Of a stretch of DNA of 38,594 bases, positions 28,162-37,235 are shown piece after piece. Below the pieces are notes generated by a model, which worked only from the letters and a program-made list of their open reading frames with translations, searched no databases and had not been told where the DNA came from. Location of the stretch: positions 1 to 38,594 of the forward strand of contig JABXIV010000091.1 of assembly GCA_013372925.1 (NCBI GenBank), given 5' to 3'. The stretch's first letter is position 1. Each line of letters opens with the position of its first letter. The translations under genes and the position numbers were made by a program. Origin of the DNA: Alphaproteobacteria bacterium (GTDB taxonomy: Bacteria > Pseudomonadota > Alphaproteobacteria > Sphingomonadales > Kordiimonadaceae).

Positions 28162-29616
28162 TTAAATCCCCGCCATGCAGAGATATTTAATTTCCACATA
28201 ATCCTCGATCCCGTAGCGAGAACCTTCCCGCCCAAGACCGGATTGTTTCACACCACCAAACGGTGCAACTTCGGTAGAAAGAATGCCGGTATTGATCCCA
28301 ACCATTCCGTATTCCAGAGCCTCTGCCACACGCCAAACGCGGGACAGATCACGGGCATAGAAATATGATGCCAAGCCGAATTCAGTGTCATTTGCCTGGG
28401 CAACCACATCGGCTTCATTTTCAAAACGGAACACAGGCGCCACAGGGCCAAACGTTTCTTCGCGGGCTACTTTCATTTCTTTGGTAACGTCGCGAAGGAT
28501 TGTCGGCTCAAAGAAGCTGCCACCCAACGCATGACGCTTACCGCCCGTTACAAGCCCTGCACCTTTTGAAAGCGCGTCTTCGATGTGTTCTTCAACCTTC
28601 TCAACAGCTTCGTCGTTAATCAGCGGCCCCTGCGCCACACCATCTTCCACGCCATTGCCCACTTTCATAGCAGTAACTTTTGCTGAAAGTTTTTCGACGA
28701 ATGCGTCATACACTCCTGCCTGTACATACAGGCGGTTTGCACAAACACAAGTCTGGCCGGAGTTCCGATACTTTGACGCCATGGCGCCTTCAACGGCTGC
28801 ATCAATATCAGCATCGTCAAACACGATAAACGGTGCATTACCGCCAAGCTCAAGCGACACTTTCTTGATATCATCCGAACACTGACGCATCAAAACGCGC
28901 CCAACTTCGGTAGATCCAGTGAAAGTCAGTTTCCTGACAGTCTGGTTTTCACACATCTCGCCGCCGATCTCGCGAGACTTTTTACCAACAACAATATTAA
29001 GAAGCCCCTTCGGCAAGCCAGCCCGCTCAGCAAGTTCAGCCAACGCCAAAGCAGAAAGCGGTGTCTCAGCAGCTGGCTTCACAACAACCGGGCAGCCAAC
29101 AGCCAGCGCCGGTGCCACCTTGCGCGTAATCATCGCATTCGGGAAATTCCAAGGCGTAATTGCGGCCACAACACCGATCGGCTGTTTAAGCACGATAATC
29201 CGCTTGTCTGCCTGATGCTGGGGGATCACATCCCCATATACCCGCTTACCTTCTTCCGCGAACCATTCAATAAAGCTGGCACCATAGGCAATCTCGCCAC
29301 GTGCTTCCGCCAGAGATTTACCCATCTCGGCAGTCAGGATTTGCGCAAGGTCTTCCTGCGCATCCATGATCAACTGATACCATTTCTTGAGAACCCTGGA
29401 GCGCTCAGCAGCAACAAGGCCGCGCCATTCACCAAAGGCGCGCTCTGCCGCTTCGATAGCCTGACGCGTCTCAACAGCTCCCAAATTGGGAAGCACTGCC
29501 ACAACATCGCCAGTGGCTGGGTTCTTGACCTCAAACGTATCACCGTCTGCGGCGTCAACCCATTTACCATCAATATAGGCCTTGTCTTTCAATAAGGCGC
29601 TGTCACTCAACTTCAT
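28162..29616 (-). CDS. gabD: Succinate-semialdehyde dehydrogenase
   Basis: PIGVVAAITPWNFPNAMITRKVAPALAVGCPVVVKPAAETPLSALALAELAERAGLPKG; FTGSTEVGRVLM; LELGGNAPFIVF; NSGQTCVCANRLYVQ; GLGREGSRYGIEDYVEIKY is GabD-type. Confidence 0.94.
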   Translation of the reverse strand: MKLSDSALLKDKAYIDGKWVDAADGDTFEVKNPATGDVVAVLPNLGAVETRQAIEAAERAFGEWRGLVAAERSRVLKKWYQLIMDAQEDLAQILTAEMGKSLAEARGEIAYGASFIEWFAEEGKRVYGDVIPQHQADKRIIVLKQPIGVVAAITPWNFPNAMITRKVAPALAVGCPVVVKPAAETPLSALALAELAERAGLPKGLLNIVVGKKSREIGGEMCENQTVRKLTFTGSTEVGRVLMRQCSDDIKKVSLELGGNAPFIVFDDADIDAAVEGAMASKYRNSGQTCVCANRLYVQAGVYDAFVEKLSAKVTAMKVGNGVEDGVAQGPLINDEAVEKVEEHIEDALSKGAGLVTGGKRHALGGSFFEPTILRDVTKEMKVAREETFGPVAPVFRFENEADVVAQANDTEFGLASYFYARDLSRVWRVAEALEYGMVGINTGILSTEVAPFGGVKQSGLGREGSRYGIEDYVEIKYLCMAGI

Positions 29617-29730
29617 TTTAGTTCCCCACAATTCTTTACCTAAAGGAGTGTCGCCCACTGAAAACGGACGACGACATACTCGAGACAATACGCCTTAATT
29701 TCAGCGACGACAGCCCTCTAGGCACGAAAC

Positions 29731-29741
29731 AATGTGATCAC
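29731..29741. promoter_or_regulatory. Candidate operator 1 (AATGTGATCAC) in the divergent polyamine promoter
   Basis: TGTGATCACA perfect 10-bp palindrome (29733-29742) in the only long intergenic region between the divergent operons. Confidence 0.5.
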
Positions 29742-29877
29742 AAAATATAACTAGTGTCAACTACACCAGTCTATTTTTACGAAACAAACATGTTAAAATT
29801 CGCTACACCCTTAACATTTTTATGGCTAAAATGCTGTTTTTGTGGGGTTTAAAATGCAAGCTTGACCGCAAGCAAAA

Positions 29878-29888
29878 AATGTGATCAC
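29878..29888. promoter_or_regulatory. Candidate operator 2 (AATGTGATCAC), 147 bp from operator 1
   Basis: Identical 11-mer AATGTGATCAC in the same intergenic region. Confidence 0.5.
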
Positions 29889-29951
29889 TTTATTTTCGAA
29901 TTCTGACAACACTCGGCCTTCAGTCGAGATTTTTCGATAGGTGTATTCTTG

Positions 29952-31238
29952 GTGCAACAGATCAAACATACCGGCTCATATTATGCCGCAAGCGCAAACG
30001 ACACACGCGAGCGAGCACGTCTCGAAGGTGATATTGAAGCGGACGTTTGCATCGTAGGTGGCGGCTTCACAGGTGTTGTGACAGGCCTGACGCTCGCTGA
30101 ACTCGGCTACAATGTCGTCATTCTGGAAAGCGCTAAAATTGGCTGGGGTGCATCTGGTCGCAATGGTGGCCAGATCGTGAATGGCTTTAGCCGCGAGATT
30201 GCTTACATCGAAAAGAATGCAGGCCCTGAAGGCGCCAGCGCACTGGCGGACCTGGCACTGGAAGGCGGCAACATCATCCGTGAACTGGTGGCAAGATACG
30301 GCATCAAGTGTGACCTTAAATACGGTTCGATCCTAGCCGCCTGCACTCAAAAACAACTGCGCGATATGGAAGCGACAAAAGACATGTGGGCCGGGCGCGG
30401 CCGCAACGGTCTTGAAATGCTAAACAGCCACACGATTCGCGATCATGTGGGCACAGATAAATATGTTGGTGGCTGGATTGACCACAAAGGCGGCCACATT
30501 CATCCCCTTAATCTTGTTCAGGGCGAAGCCGCCGCAGCCGAAAAGCTTGGTGCGCGCATTTTTGAACAAACCCGCGTTACATCGGTTGATCATCATTTGG
30601 ACAATCCAGTTGTGCACACGGAAGGCGGTTCAGTTAAAAGTAAATATGTCGTTCTTGCCGGTAATGCTTATCTCGGAAAAACCGTGAAACAGCTCTACCC
30701 CAAAATCCTACCGGCGAGCACACAGATTATTGTTACTGAACCGCTTTCCGATACTATGGCCAAAGAGCTGATACCGTCTGACATGTGCGTGGAAGACGCC
30801 AATTATGTGCTCGACTACTTTCGCCTCACTGCTGACAAACGCCTCCTCTTTGGTGGCGGCACCGTTTATGGCGGCGAAGATGTTGAAGACGTTGAAAAGG
30901 TTCTGCGCCCGAACATGGAAAAGATCTTTCCTGCTGCAAAAGACCTCAAAGTGGAATTTGGCTGGCAAGGCAACATTGCGCTTACGTGGTCACGCCTTCC
31001 ACATGTGGGACGCCTTGGCAAAAACACGTTTTTCTCCCATGGTTACAGCGGGCACGGCGTGACAAGTACTCATATGATGGGTCGGCTTGTCGCCCATGCG
31101 CTTCATGGCGAAGCCAATGAGTTTGATATCTTTGCTGGCATGCCAGCCAGGAGCTTCCCTGGTGGGCAGGTCTTAAGCGCACCATTGAGCACACTTGGCT
31201 GCTGGTGGTATTCAATGCGGGACAAACTCGGTATCTAA
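29952..31238 (+). CDS. puuB: FAD-dependent oxidoreductase, gamma-glutamylputrescine oxidase type (paralog 2)
   Basis: DVCIVGGGFTGVVTGLTLAELGYNVVILESAKIGWGASGRNGGQIVNGFS; WSRLPHVGRLGKNTFFSHGYSGHGVTSTHMMGRLVAHAL. Start is TTG (29949) or GTG (29952). Confidence 0.92.
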   Translation: MQQIKHTGSYYAASANDTRERARLEGDIEADVCIVGGGFTGVVTGLTLAELGYNVVILESAKIGWGASGRNGGQIVNGFSREIAYIEKNAGPEGASALADLALEGGNIIRELVARYGIKCDLKYGSILAACTQKQLRDMEATKDMWAGRGRNGLEMLNSHTIRDHVGTDKYVGGWIDHKGGHIHPLNLVQGEAAAAEKLGARIFEQTRVTSVDHHLDNPVVHTEGGSVKSKYVVLAGNAYLGKTVKQLYPKILPASTQIIVTEPLSDTMAKELIPSDMCVEDANYVLDYFRLTADKRLLFGGGTVYGGEDVEDVEKVLRPNMEKIFPAAKDLKVEFGWQGNIALTWSRLPHVGRLGKNTFFSHGYSGHGVTSTHMMGRLVAHALHGEANEFDIFAGMPARSFPGGQVLSAPLSTLGCWWYSMRDKLGI

Positions 31239-31272
31239 TGAGGGCCGAGGAAATAAAGTGGGGAATATATTT

Positions 31273-32133
31273 ATGACCGCAGAGCGACGAATATTGGGTG
31301 TGAAGCCAGAAACGCTGTTTCAAGCTTTCAAATACACTATCTACACGCTCATCTTTTTCAATCTCGTGTATTTTATGCGGGAAGAATATATCGCAACAGC
31401 GACCCGTTTCCCTGACGGCGTGGGCCTTGGGCACCTGATTGACGCGTTCTCACAGTCAACAGATTCATTCGCCTGGCTCGTCCTTTTGCTAACGTTCGAG
31501 CTTGAAACATACATCATTCCAGATGAAAAGCTGAAAGGCCCGCTTAAGTGGGTTTTAAACGGCATCGCGGGTGTCTGTTATCTGCTGATCACCCAGGCGC
31601 TGCTTGGCTATGTCAATCACATGGAAGAGATTTTCAATTTCGTACCCTACGCAAACGGTACGGCATGCGCTGCGGTAGGCACTGTGCAGGCGCTTGCCGT
31701 AGATCTTTATGAGTTTGCAGACCTGACAGCGCAAAATTGCAGCACCATCGACTCATCCGCTCTGTTTTATCATGAGGGCCTGAACGCCATCACCGACCAA
31801 AGTTATCTGCTTTACATGGAAGAGCTTGCCGTTACGGATGTGATCAACGCTTCTACCTGGCTGCTGATTGTTCTTGTACTTTGGATCGATATTTTCCTGC
31901 AACTGCGCGGGGAGCTTACAGAAAAGCTCTACAAATGGAACGGCATCGTCAAAGCCTTCCTGTATCTGACCTTGATCGTATGCTGCTCTTACTGGGCTTG
32001 GCTCGGTGATTTCATGGGCTTTTGGGATGCCTTCCTGTGGATTCTGGCCTTCTTTTTCATCGAACTGAACCTGTTTAAATGGCATGAAGCAGAAATCGAG
32101 CATGCCGAGCATGCTACGGAGACCCAATCATGA
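31273..32133 (+). CDS. Uncharacterised multi-pass (about 6 TM) membrane protein in polyamine operon
   Basis: 286 aa from ATG 31273; six hydrophobic segments, Cys-containing loop (TACAAVG...QNCSTI), His/Glu-rich tail (WHEAEIEHAEHATETQS); stop overlaps puuD start (32130-32133). Confidence 0.85.
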   Translation: MTAERRILGVKPETLFQAFKYTIYTLIFFNLVYFMREEYIATATRFPDGVGLGHLIDAFSQSTDSFAWLVLLLTFELETYIIPDEKLKGPLKWVLNGIAGVCYLLITQALLGYVNHMEEIFNFVPYANGTACAAVGTVQALAVDLYEFADLTAQNCSTIDSSALFYHEGLNAITDQSYLLYMEELAVTDVINASTWLLIVLVLWIDIFLQLRGELTEKLYKWNGIVKAFLYLTLIVCCSYWAWLGDFMGFWDAFLWILAFFFIELNLFKWHEAEIEHAEHATETQS

Positions 32134-32879
32134 AACCAGTTGTTGCAATTATTTGTGATACGAGCCAAAGCGGCCCACATATGTATCATCAAGTTGGGGA
32201 CAAATATGTTCAGGCACTCGTGCGCTGCGCAGATGTAACACCTGTATTGATCCCTGCGCTTGATACACCCATCAACCCAGAGGATATCTTTGCCATCGCG
32301 GACGGCGTTCTGTTCACTGGCGGCTACAGCAATATCCAGCGCCATCATTACGGCGAAGCGCCCGCACCGGAAGGTGAGCACGAAGATCCATTGAGGGATA
32401 AGAATACCCTGGCGCTTGTGAATGCCGTGCTGGCTGAAGGAATACCAATGCTTGGTATTTGCCGGGGCCTACAGGAACTGAATGTCGCGCTTGGCGGTAC
32501 ACTATACCCGCGAGTACACGAGATCGAAGGTCGGATGGACCACAGGGAGGACAAAAGCGCCCCCGTTGAGGTACAGTACGGCCACGCACATTCAGTAAAT
32601 GTTGCCAAGGGCGGTACGCTGGAAGCGGTAACCGGTGAAAGCTCTTTCATGGTAAACACGGTGCATGGGCAAGCAATCCGCGACCTGGCCCCTGGCCTGA
32701 AAATTGAAGCCACAGCTGACGACGAAACCATCGAAGCCGTGTCTGTTGAAAACGCAAAAGATTTTGCCCTGGCTGTCCAGTGGCACCCGGAATGGAAGGC
32801 CTGGGAAGATGCGCCATCCACAAAGATTTTTGAAGCGTTCGGCAAGGCCGTGCGCACCCACAACGGGAAGAGAACCTAA
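32130..32879 (+). CDS. puuD: Gamma-glutamyl-GABA hydrolase family (class I glutamine amidotransferase-like)
   Basis: DGVLFTGGYSNIQRHHYGE, GIPMLGICRGLQELNVALGGTLYPRVHE (nucleophile Cys), ALAVQWHPEW. Confidence 0.94.
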   Translation: MKPVVAIICDTSQSGPHMYHQVGDKYVQALVRCADVTPVLIPALDTPINPEDIFAIADGVLFTGGYSNIQRHHYGEAPAPEGEHEDPLRDKNTLALVNAVLAEGIPMLGICRGLQELNVALGGTLYPRVHEIEGRMDHREDKSAPVEVQYGHAHSVNVAKGGTLEAVTGESSFMVNTVHGQAIRDLAPGLKIEATADDETIEAVSVENAKDFALAVQWHPEWKAWEDAPSTKIFEAFGKAVRTHNGKRT

Positions 32880-32886
32880 AACAAGA

Positions 32887-32911
32887 AGGACAAGGCCCAG
32901 CAATGGGTCCT
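32887..32911 (+). promoter_or_regulatory. Intercistronic RNA hairpin with GNRA (GCAA) tetraloop between puuD and puuA
   Basis: AGGA-caagg-CCCA-GCAA-TGGG-TCCT, bulged stem ending 13 nt before the puuA ATG. Confidence 0.35.
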
Positions 32912-32924
32912 GCGTAGGTGATCT

Positions 32925-34286
32925 ATGTATGATGCAAAGCGCATCGAAGAGCTGGATAGCTGGTTGAAATCTGAAAACATCGACGACATCGAATGTATGG
33001 TCGCCGATAACGCTGGCATTGCACGCGGCAAATCCATGCCCCGCGTCAAATTCATTGAAGGCCTCAAAAGCCGTGGCCTGAAACTGCCAGAAACTGTCTT
33101 TGGCATGACCATCACAGGTGATTACGCACTGAACGATCATTTGTCGGAAACAGAGCGCGACGTGATCTTGATGCCAGACTTGGACACACTCTGCACCACC
33201 CCGTGGCAGCCAGAACCGACTGCCACGGTTATCTGTGATGCGGAACTTGAGAACGGCGACCCATGCGTGTTTTCACCACGGCAACTTCTCAAGCGTATTC
33301 TGAAGCTTTATGAGAACGAGGGCTGGCAACCAATCGTGGCGCCTGAGTTCGAGTTTTACTTAATTGATCGCCAAGAAGATGTTGAATCTACTCCAGTTCC
33401 GCCAATCGGGATGTCTGGTCGCAGGGACGTTGGCTCAGCACCATATTCTGTCGACAGCCTAGACGAACACGCGGCCTATTTCGATGATGTCTATGACGCT
33501 TGTGAAGCTCAGCGCATTGATGTGGATGAACTTATCCATGAAGCTGGCCCAGCCCAGTATGAATTCAATGTAACGCATGGCCCTGCCCTTCAGGTAGCCG
33601 ACCAGTCGTTCCTGTTTAAACGGATTCTGCGTGCGATTGCTATTCGCCACAACATGTTCTGTACTTTCATGGCAAGCCCATACCCAGATTCATATGGCAG
33701 CGCCATGCACATCCACCAATCGGTTGTCGACATGGAAACCGGCAAGAACATTTTTGCCAATGAAGACGGAAGTCATTCCGACCTGTTCCTCAACCATATT
33801 GCTGGCCTGCAGAAATATCTGCATGAAACCATGCCACTGTTTGCCCCATTCGTGAACAGCTACCGCCGTTTCTCGCTGGCTTGGTCTGCGCCGACCAACA
33901 CACACTGGAGCCGCGAAAACCGCTCCGTTGGTTTGCGTGTTCCGGGGGGGCCGAAAGAGGCGCGTCGCGTTGAAAACCGTATCGCCGGTTCGGATGCAAA
34001 CCCTTATTTCGCGATCGCAACATCGCTTGCTTGCGGTTACTTGGGCATGAAAGAGGGTCTGGAACCTTTAGCGGAATTCAAAGGCTCTGCCTATGAAGCA
34101 CGTGGCAAAGCACTGCCTCGCCACTTCCTTGAAGGCATGAAAAACATGCGGCGCAGCAAAGCGATCAAGGAAATCTTCGGCGAAGGCTTTGTGGAAACCT
34201 ATCTGGATGCCAAGGAAATGGAATACGACAGCTATTCGTCTGTTCTAAGCCCTTGGGAAACCAAATATCTCTTGCTTACGGTGTAA
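32925..34286 (+). CDS. puuA: Glutamine synthetase family protein, gamma-glutamylputrescine synthetase type (paralog 2)
   Basis: IECMVADNAGIARGKSMPRVKF; PEFEFYLID; GSAMHIHQSVVDMETGKNIFANEDGSHSDLFLNHIAGLQKY; NSYRRFSLAWSAPTNTHWSRENRSVGLRVPG. Confidence 0.94.
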   Translation: MYDAKRIEELDSWLKSENIDDIECMVADNAGIARGKSMPRVKFIEGLKSRGLKLPETVFGMTITGDYALNDHLSETERDVILMPDLDTLCTTPWQPEPTATVICDAELENGDPCVFSPRQLLKRILKLYENEGWQPIVAPEFEFYLIDRQEDVESTPVPPIGMSGRRDVGSAPYSVDSLDEHAAYFDDVYDACEAQRIDVDELIHEAGPAQYEFNVTHGPALQVADQSFLFKRILRAIAIRHNMFCTFMASPYPDSYGSAMHIHQSVVDMETGKNIFANEDGSHSDLFLNHIAGLQKYLHETMPLFAPFVNSYRRFSLAWSAPTNTHWSRENRSVGLRVPGGPKEARRVENRIAGSDANPYFAIATSLACGYLGMKEGLEPLAEFKGSAYEARGKALPRHFLEGMKNMRRSKAIKEIFGEGFVETYLDAKEMEYDSYSSVLSPWETKYLLLTV

Positions 34287-34291
34287 AGATT

Positions 34292-35671
34292 ATGAACCAG
34301 ATTTCGAACCAAACGAAGTTCTGGCAAAGCCAGGACGCAGACCATCACCTGCACCCGTTCACCGCGCACCCACAACTGCGCGACCGTGGTGTACGCATGA
34401 TCACGGGCGCCAAAGGCGTATATCTTGAAGATAGCGAGGGCGAAAAAATCCTCGATGGCATGGCCGGCCTTTGGTGTGCCCAAATCGGCTATGGCAACGA
34501 GGAAATGGTTGAAGCAGCGGCAGACGCCATGCGGAACCTGAGTTACTACAACCTGTTCTTCATGACATCACACCCTTATGCCACAGAGCTTGCCGCCAAA
34601 ATCGCAGAAAAAGCGCCCGGCAATATCAATCAGGTACTGTTCGCCTGCTCTGGTTCAGAAGCAGTTGATAGCGCCTATAAGCTGATCAAATATTACTGGA
34701 ACCTGAAAGGCCAGCCACAGCGCAAACAGTTCATTGCCCGCGAACGGGCCTATCACGGCTCTACCACTGTGGCGGCCTCCCTGTCTGGTCTGACCGGCAT
34801 GCACCCACAGTTTGACCTGCCGATTGAAGGCATTCACCATGTGGGCCCAACGCCGCACCACTATAAATTTGGTGGCAACTTGAGCGAGGAAGAATTTTGC
34901 GACGAGTGCGTGAAAGCCGTTGAGGACAAAATCCTTGAGCTTGGCCCTGAAAATGTCGCCGCCTTCGTTGGTGAGCCGGTTATGGGCGCTGGCGGCATGA
35001 TGCCGCCACCTGAAGGCTATTGGCCAAAGATCGAAGCTGTATGCCGCAAATATGGTGTACTGATGTGGTGCGATGAAGTCATCACCGGCTGGGGCCGCAC
35101 GGGTGAGTGGTTCGGCTCCCAGCATTATGGTGTTCAGCCTGACATTATCACTATGGCTAAAGGCCTGTCATCCGGGTACCAGCCGATTTCTGCGGTTGCC
35201 CTTGGCGGTGACATCGCAGATGAGATCGCCAAAAGCGACGAAGAAATGGTGCACGGTTTCACATATTCCGGTCACCCTGTTGCTTGCGCCGTCGCGCTCA
35301 AGAACATTGAGATTCTGGAACGCGAAGGCCTCGTGGCCACAGACAAGGCGCAGGAGCGCATTGCCTACTTCAATGAAAAACTGAGCACCCTTGCTGACCA
35401 TCCGCTTATCGGGCAGGTCCGCACCGTAGGGATGCTTGGCGGCCTTGAAATCGTGAAGAACAAAGAAACCAAAGAGCTGTTTGATGACGAGCTCGACGTT
35501 GGTTTCAAATGCCGTGAAAACTGTTTCAAGAACGGCCTTGTGATGCGGCATGTGGGCAATTCCATGATTCTGTGCCCGCCACTGATAATCACCCACGACG
35601 AGATTGACGAGCTTGTTGAAAAGGCCCGACTTGCGCTGGACCTGACGGCAAAAGAAATCGGCATGATGTAA
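34292..35671 (+). CDS. Class III aminotransferase, putrescine/GABA:pyruvate type
   Basis: HHLHPFTAHPQLRDRGVRMITGAKGVYLEDSEGEKILDGMAGLWCAQIGYG; ITMAKGLSSGYQPISAVALGG; adjacent to puuA and puuC (SpuC-like). ATG at 34292 preferred. Confidence 0.92.
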   Translation: MNQISNQTKFWQSQDADHHLHPFTAHPQLRDRGVRMITGAKGVYLEDSEGEKILDGMAGLWCAQIGYGNEEMVEAAADAMRNLSYYNLFFMTSHPYATELAAKIAEKAPGNINQVLFACSGSEAVDSAYKLIKYYWNLKGQPQRKQFIARERAYHGSTTVAASLSGLTGMHPQFDLPIEGIHHVGPTPHHYKFGGNLSEEEFCDECVKAVEDKILELGPENVAAFVGEPVMGAGGMMPPPEGYWPKIEAVCRKYGVLMWCDEVITGWGRTGEWFGSQHYGVQPDIITMAKGLSSGYQPISAVALGGDIADEIAKSDEEMVHGFTYSGHPVACAVALKNIEILEREGLVATDKAQERIAYFNEKLSTLADHPLIGQVRTVGMLGGLEIVKNKETKELFDDELDVGFKCRENCFKNGLVMRHVGNSMILCPPLIITHDEIDELVEKARLALDLTAKEIGMM

Positions 35672-35681
35672 GGAGTACCCC

Positions 35682-37178
35682 ATGACTGAAAAAACATTGG
35701 GCTATTGGCAGGCCAAAGCCAAGGAAGCCAAGATCCACACGCAGGCCTATATTGGCGGCGCGCGCGTTGACGCAGCCTCTGGTGAGACCTTTGAGACAAT
35801 CAACCCAGCAACAGGCGAAGTTCTGGCGCATGTTGCATCCTGTGATACAGCTGACGTAGATAAAGCCGTTGCAGAAGCACGCAAAGCCTTCACTAGCGGC
35901 ATCTGGGCCAATCTTCACCCAACCGAGCGCGGCAAGGTGATGATCAAATTCGCTGATCTCATTGAAAAACATGCCGATGAGTTAGCCGTCCTTGAAGTTC
36001 TGGATATGGGCAAGCCCATTTCCGACGCGACATCCATCGACATTCCGGCCTGCGTGAATTCAATCCGTTGGTATGGCGAAGCCGCCAACAAGGTGCTGGA
36101 CGAAATCGCCCCAACAGACCCGTCAGCGCTCGCGATGATTACACGGGAGCCTATTGGCGTTGTGGCAGCCGTTGTGCCGTGGAACTTCCCACTTCTGATG
36201 GCATGCTGGAAACTGGGCCCTGCCCTTGTAACAGGCAACTCGGTAATCCTGAAGCCAGCAGAGCAATCACCGCTTACAGCCCTTCGGATCGCTGACCTTG
36301 CAGAAGAAGCGGGCATCCCGGCTGGCGTATTCAACGTTGTACCAGGGCTTGGCCATACAGCAGGCAAGGCGCTTGGTCTTCACATGGACGTGGATGGGCT
36401 TGCGTTCACTGGCTCCACACAGGTTGGCAAATATTTCATGGAATATTCCGGCCAATCGAACCTGAAGCGCATTGCACTTGAGTGTGGCGGCAAAAGCCCG
36501 CACATCATCATGGATGACTGCCCTGACCTTGACGCCGCCGCACAAGCTGCCGCAGGCGCTATCTTCTTCAACCAAGGCGAAGTCTGCACGGCAGGTTCCC
36601 GCCTCCTGGTTGACCGCAAGATCAAGGACGAGTTCATGGCCAAGGTGCTTGAAGCCGCAAAAGGCTGGGTGCCAGGCGACCCACTGAACCCAGCAACCAA
36701 CCTTGGTGCCATTGTGGACGATAGCCAATACAAGCGCGTACTTGGTTATATTGAAACAGCTGCGAAAGACGGCGGCAAGCTGGTAGCTGGCGGTTCGGCC
36801 GCACGCACAGAGACAGGCGGCTATTTCGTGCAACCAACCATCTTTGATGGCGTGAAGCCTGAAATGACCATTGCTCGGGAAGAGATTTTCGGCCCGGTAC
36901 TGGCTGTAATCGAATTCGACGGCGAAGAAGAAGCCATCGAGATCGCCAACAACACCATCTACGGTCTCGCTGCCGCTGTATGGAGCAAGGATATCAGTAG
37001 GGCACACCGGATGGCGCGTGCGCTGCAAGCAGGAACGGTCTGGGTCAACTGTTGGGATCCAACGGGTGATCTTTCCATCCCATTCGGCGGATACAAGCAG
37101 TCTGGGTTTGGGAGAGACAAATCCCTGCATGCACTGGATAAATACACGAACCTCAAGACAACTTGGGTTCAGCTTTGA
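35682..37178 (+). CDS. puuC: Gamma-glutamyl-gamma-aminobutyraldehyde dehydrogenase
   Basis: EPIGVVAAVVPWNFPLLMACWKLGPALVTGNSVILKPAEQSPLTALRIADLAEEAGIPAGVFNVVPG; LECGGKSPHIIMDDCPDLDAAAQAAAGAIFFNQGEVCTAGSRLLV; VWVNCWDPTGDLSIPFGGYKQSGFGRDKSLHALDKYTNLKT. Confidence 0.94.
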   Translation: MTEKTLGYWQAKAKEAKIHTQAYIGGARVDAASGETFETINPATGEVLAHVASCDTADVDKAVAEARKAFTSGIWANLHPTERGKVMIKFADLIEKHADELAVLEVLDMGKPISDATSIDIPACVNSIRWYGEAANKVLDEIAPTDPSALAMITREPIGVVAAVVPWNFPLLMACWKLGPALVTGNSVILKPAEQSPLTALRIADLAEEAGIPAGVFNVVPGLGHTAGKALGLHMDVDGLAFTGSTQVGKYFMEYSGQSNLKRIALECGGKSPHIIMDDCPDLDAAAQAAAGAIFFNQGEVCTAGSRLLVDRKIKDEFMAKVLEAAKGWVPGDPLNPATNLGAIVDDSQYKRVLGYIETAAKDGGKLVAGGSAARTETGGYFVQPTIFDGVKPEMTIAREEIFGPVLAVIEFDGEEEAIEIANNTIYGLAAAVWSKDISRAHRMARALQAGTVWVNCWDPTGDLSIPFGGYKQSGFGRDKSLHALDKYTNLKTTWVQL

Positions 37179-37184
37179 GAATAC

Positions 37185-37215
37185 AAGGGCGCAGCTAATT
37201 GGTTGCGCCCTTTTT
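37185..37215 (+). terminator. Rho-independent terminator after puuC
   Basis: AAGGGCGCA-gctaattggt-TGCGCCCTT followed by T-run. Confidence 0.85.
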
Positions 37216-37235
37216 CTTCGGGAGGACAAGAAAGA

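Noticed and set aside
29741-29749. AAAATATAA next to operator 1 as an E. coli-type PuuR site
   Set aside because: Only the AT-rich left part resembles the reported E. coli PuuR motif; the right part (TGAACA) is absent, so the match may be chance.
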